From positions 39,092 through 103,091 of the forward strand of contig CAJTZH010000002.1 of NCBI GenBank assembly GCA_910584325.1: a DNA stretch of 64,000 nucleotides. Reading direction: 5' to 3'. A model generated the notes under the pieces. It did not search any database, was not told where the DNA came from, and saw nothing but the letters and a program-made list of their open reading frames with translations. Positions 62,024 to 64,000 of the stretch are shown here, piece after piece. The first letter of the stretch is position 1. Each line of letters opens with the position of its first letter. A program made the translations under genes and the position numbers. Origin of the DNA: an uncultured Lachnospiraceae bacterium. GTDB taxonomy: Bacteria; Bacillota; Clostridia; Lachnospirales; Lachnospiraceae.

Positions 62024-63136
62024 ATGGAAAAAGAACTTGTAATGTTTGGCGCGGGAGAAAATGGTTTGGCGCTTCTTCAATGTATAGAAAAAGCGGGTGG
62101 GAATTACCCTAAGGCATGTTTTGATAATGACTCATTAAAATGGGGAAAAACAATTGGAACTATTAATTTAATTATTCAAAATCCCCAAAGCTTACATGAG
62201 TATGACCGGGATGATTGCTTATTTGTCGTATCAATTGGCTGTATAGTCAGAGATGAGGTAGTACGGCAATTGGAAAGTGTATTACAGCATGCAGAGATTA
62301 TAAATAGTCATACATATATAGCTTCTATAGCAAAAACTTATTATCATGGAGATATAAAATGGGAGGGAAATTATCGTGAAAGAATTAAAAACTGGCTACG
62401 GAACTATAAGAACGAGTGGGAATGGCATGAGAAAAAGATAGCGGGATTTCACGATGTGGATTCTACAGTATGGAATCGGGAATCCCAAATTGCAAGATTA
62501 GAAAAATATAAGATAAAAGCGAATGACAGAGTAATTGATGTAGGATGTGGTCCGACATTAAAATATGAGAGTACTATTAACGGGGTGAATGTGAATTATA
62601 TACCGGTAGACCCGTTAGGAATGGCCTACAATCAATTTGCTGAGAAATATAATTTTAAGATGCCGGTTAAGATAGGATTTGCTTTTGGAGAACATCTGGT
62701 ATCCTTTTTTGGTAAAGAGTTCGCGGATTATATTTTATATGACAATTCGATGGACCATGCAATAGACCCATTGAGGTGTATATTAGAGTCAATAAGGGTA
62801 TTGAAAAAAGGGGGGGTTCTTTCATTGAGACATAATGAGGTGGAGGCCCAGCTTAATACTGCGGAAGGTCTTCATCAATGGGATTTTTTGATGAATACGG
62901 AAGGTGATTTTGTAATTGCAAATGAGAATAATTATGTCAATATCTCAAAACTGTTATCTCCGTTTTGCAAAGTAGATACCTATGAAGAGGAATTTATTGA
63001 AATACACCAGAATTTGGTAATTGTTAATATTGAAAAAAGAGAAGAAGTGCCGGAAACGATAATAGAAAAATATGATGCGGATGTGGATAACGGTGTTTTG
63101 ATTCAAGAATTATTTGCATTATATACAGAAAAATAA
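62024..63136 (+). CDS. SAM methyltransferase with N-terminal Rossmann-like module
   Basis: A 370-residue protein. Residues about 1-95 form the island's recurrent module (ELVMFGAGENGLALL; ACFDND). After a linker, a class I methyltransferase domain starts with VIDVGCGP (170-177), followed by YILYDNSMDHAIDPLRCILE and GGVLSLRHN. It would methylate a sugar or sugar intermediate. CAGGAGG precedes the ATG. The fused module may recognise the carrier or nucleotide sugar; this is inferred. Confidence 0.82.
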   Translation: MEKELVMFGAGENGLALLQCIEKAGGNYPKACFDNDSLKWGKTIGTINLIIQNPQSLHEYDRDDCLFVVSIGCIVRDEVVRQLESVLQHAEIINSHTYIASIAKTYYHGDIKWEGNYRERIKNWLRNYKNEWEWHEKKIAGFHDVDSTVWNRESQIARLEKYKIKANDRVIDVGCGPTLKYESTINGVNVNYIPVDPLGMAYNQFAEKYNFKMPVKIGFAFGEHLVSFFGKEFADYILYDNSMDHAIDPLRCILESIRVLKKGGVLSLRHNEVEAQLNTAEGLHQWDFLMNTEGDFVIANENNYVNISKLLSPFCKVDTYEEEFIEIHQNLVIVNIEKREEVPETIIEKYDADVDNGVLIQELFALYTEK

Positions 63137-63165
63137 ATTTTATAAAAATAAAGGAAAAAAAGATA

Positions 63166-63915
63166 ATGTCTGAACACAGAATTTATGAAAAGAAACATGA
63201 TATTAATGCGACGAATACGAAAGACTTTTATAATGAAAGAGCAAAAATGATTGCCGAACTGGACAATCCTTACGTGACGGTTTTGCTTGGCGACCAGAAT
63301 CCGGATTGCGCGGCGCAGTGGAATAAGTTTGAAAAGGAATACATACTTCCTCAACTGAAAGTGGATAAGGATAGCGCCGTTCTTGATATTGGCTGTGGAA
63401 TTGGCAGATGGGCGGAATCGGTTATTCCGTTGGCGGGATATTATTTTGGCGCGGATTTTTCTGAGGAAATGGTCAAAACGGCAAGGAATAGGTGTTCTTA
63501 TGGAGGAAATTGTACCTTTTATAATGCCTCTTTTAATGAGATTGCAGAGAAAGATGAATCTTTTTTCCAGAGGAAGTTTAACCGCGTAATCATAGGCGGC
63601 GTGTGCATGTACATAAATGATAAAGATTTGGAAAAATGTTTTAAGGGTTTTGTAAAACATCTTGATGAACATTGTATCATGTATTTGACAGAAACGGTAG
63701 CGGTTGAAACGCGGCTTACCCTTGACAGATTTCCGTCAGAAGCTTTAAAAACGGATTATGACGTTATTTACAGAACTCCCGATGAATATAACGAATATTA
63801 TAAAATACTGACGGAGGCGGGATTTAAAATAGTAAAGCAGGATTTCCTGCCCCATCTGAACGATGATAAGCAGTACAGTGAAACGGACCGTTGGTATAGT
63901 GTTTTTGAAAGATAG
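63166..63915 (+). CDS. Class I SAM-dependent methyltransferase
   Basis: A 249-residue methyltransferase with motif I VLDIGCGIGRWAE (72-84), GADFSEEMVKTAR, and VIIGGVCMYIN in place of motif IV. LTEAGFKIVKQDFLP lies near the C terminus. It starts 29 nt after the preceding methyltransferase and so is probably co-transcribed. O- or N-methylation of flagellar glycan is the likely role. It is the last gene before the inverted repeat at the window end. Confidence 0.85.
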   Translation: MSEHRIYEKKHDINATNTKDFYNERAKMIAELDNPYVTVLLGDQNPDCAAQWNKFEKEYILPQLKVDKDSAVLDIGCGIGRWAESVIPLAGYYFGADFSEEMVKTARNRCSYGGNCTFYNASFNEIAEKDESFFQRKFNRVIIGGVCMYINDKDLEKCFKGFVKHLDEHCIMYLTETVAVETRLTLDRFPSEALKTDYDVIYRTPDEYNEYYKILTEAGFKIVKQDFLPHLNDDKQYSETDRWYSVFER

Positions 63916-63956
63916 GAAATAAGAAAACCGGATAAGGACTGTGGCATGATATGATA

Positions 63957-64000
63957 CCTCCTAAGTAGACAAGGTAAATAACCAAAATCTACTTAGGAGG
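63957..64000. repeat. Perfect 13-bp inverted repeat at the window edge
   Basis: CCTCCTAAGTAGA (63957-63969) and TCTACTTAGGAGG (63988-64000) are exact inverted copies separated by 18 nt; the right arm is cut by the window end and may extend. It lacks a T-tract in view. It could be the end of an insertion sequence or a stem-loop element. Confidence 0.6.

Noticed and set aside
63103..63672. 189-residue minus-strand frame over the last methyltransferase
   Set aside because: Antisense to an intact methyltransferase whose motifs are clear; no ribosome site.
1..64000. tRNA, rRNA, CRISPR array or intact transposase
   Set aside because: None was recognised on either strand; the only possible mobile-element trace is the repeat at the right edge.

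Overview
The window comes from a motile, endospore-forming member of the Clostridia, most likely a gut Lachnospiraceae bacterium of the Roseburia/Agathobacter/Lachnospira kind. This placement is inferred from protein character, spore genes (spoIIR, spoIIID), Gram-positive style promoters and Shine-Dalgarno sites, and a flagellar gene order matching Bacillus/Clostridium. No rRNA, tRNA, CRISPR array, phage or intact transposon was seen.

Region 1 (1-16.6 kb) is mostly housekeeping: ispE, a GntR regulator, spoIIR and a DUF1934 gene; two leftward genes (a small membrane protein and a PlsC acyltransferase); a DUF2974 lipase-like protein; an ECF sigma factor with a membrane partner; ileS behind an isoleucine T-box leader; glycogen phosphorylase; a beta-helix lipoprotein; and a leftward anion transporter.

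Region 2 (16.7-37.3 kb) is a late sporulation/cell-shape/flagellar block. Its backbone, spoIIID ... mbl-flhO-flhP and then comFC-yvyF-flgM-flgN-flgK-flgL-fliW-csrA, is the known Bacillus subtilis order. It is interrupted by a lipoprotein plus an MBOAT/DHHW O-acetyltransferase pair, and by recD2. flaG, fliD, fliS and a FliT-like chaperone follow. Sigma-28 type promoters (TAAA-like box, about 11 nt, CCGATAT/CCGATAA) precede mbl, flgM, flaG, both flagellins and one unknown small gene.

Region 3 (37.3-39.4 kb) holds two nearly identical flagellin genes, each with its own sigma-28 promoter and a leader hairpin presenting AGGA. The first matches the CsrA-binding consensus, so FliW, CsrA and flagellin probably form the translational feedback loop known from B. 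subtilis.

Region 4 (39.4-64 kb) is a flagellar glycosylation island. It has five GT2-type glycosyltransferases, three LicD phosphotransferases, a cytidylyltransferase-oxidoreductase fusion, a HisC-like aminotransferase, a radical SAM enzyme, a GT-B-like protein of unknown specificity, two methyltransferases and a legionaminic/sialic-type nonulosonate pathway (legB, legC, ptmE-like, neuD/legH-like, neuB/legI, neuA/legF). A beta-ketothiolase and a frameshifted 3-hydroxyacyl-CoA dehydrogenase inside the pathway suggest a dedicated 3-hydroxybutyryl-CoA supply for sugar acylation.

The most intriguing non-coding feature is a pair of 12-bp perfect inverted repeats (42544-42555 and 42644-42655). They flank a sigma-28 promoter between a leftward glycosyltransferase and a rightward unknown gene, the geometry of an invertible phase-variation promoter. 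The window ends in a perfect 13-bp inverted repeat that may be the edge of a mobile element.
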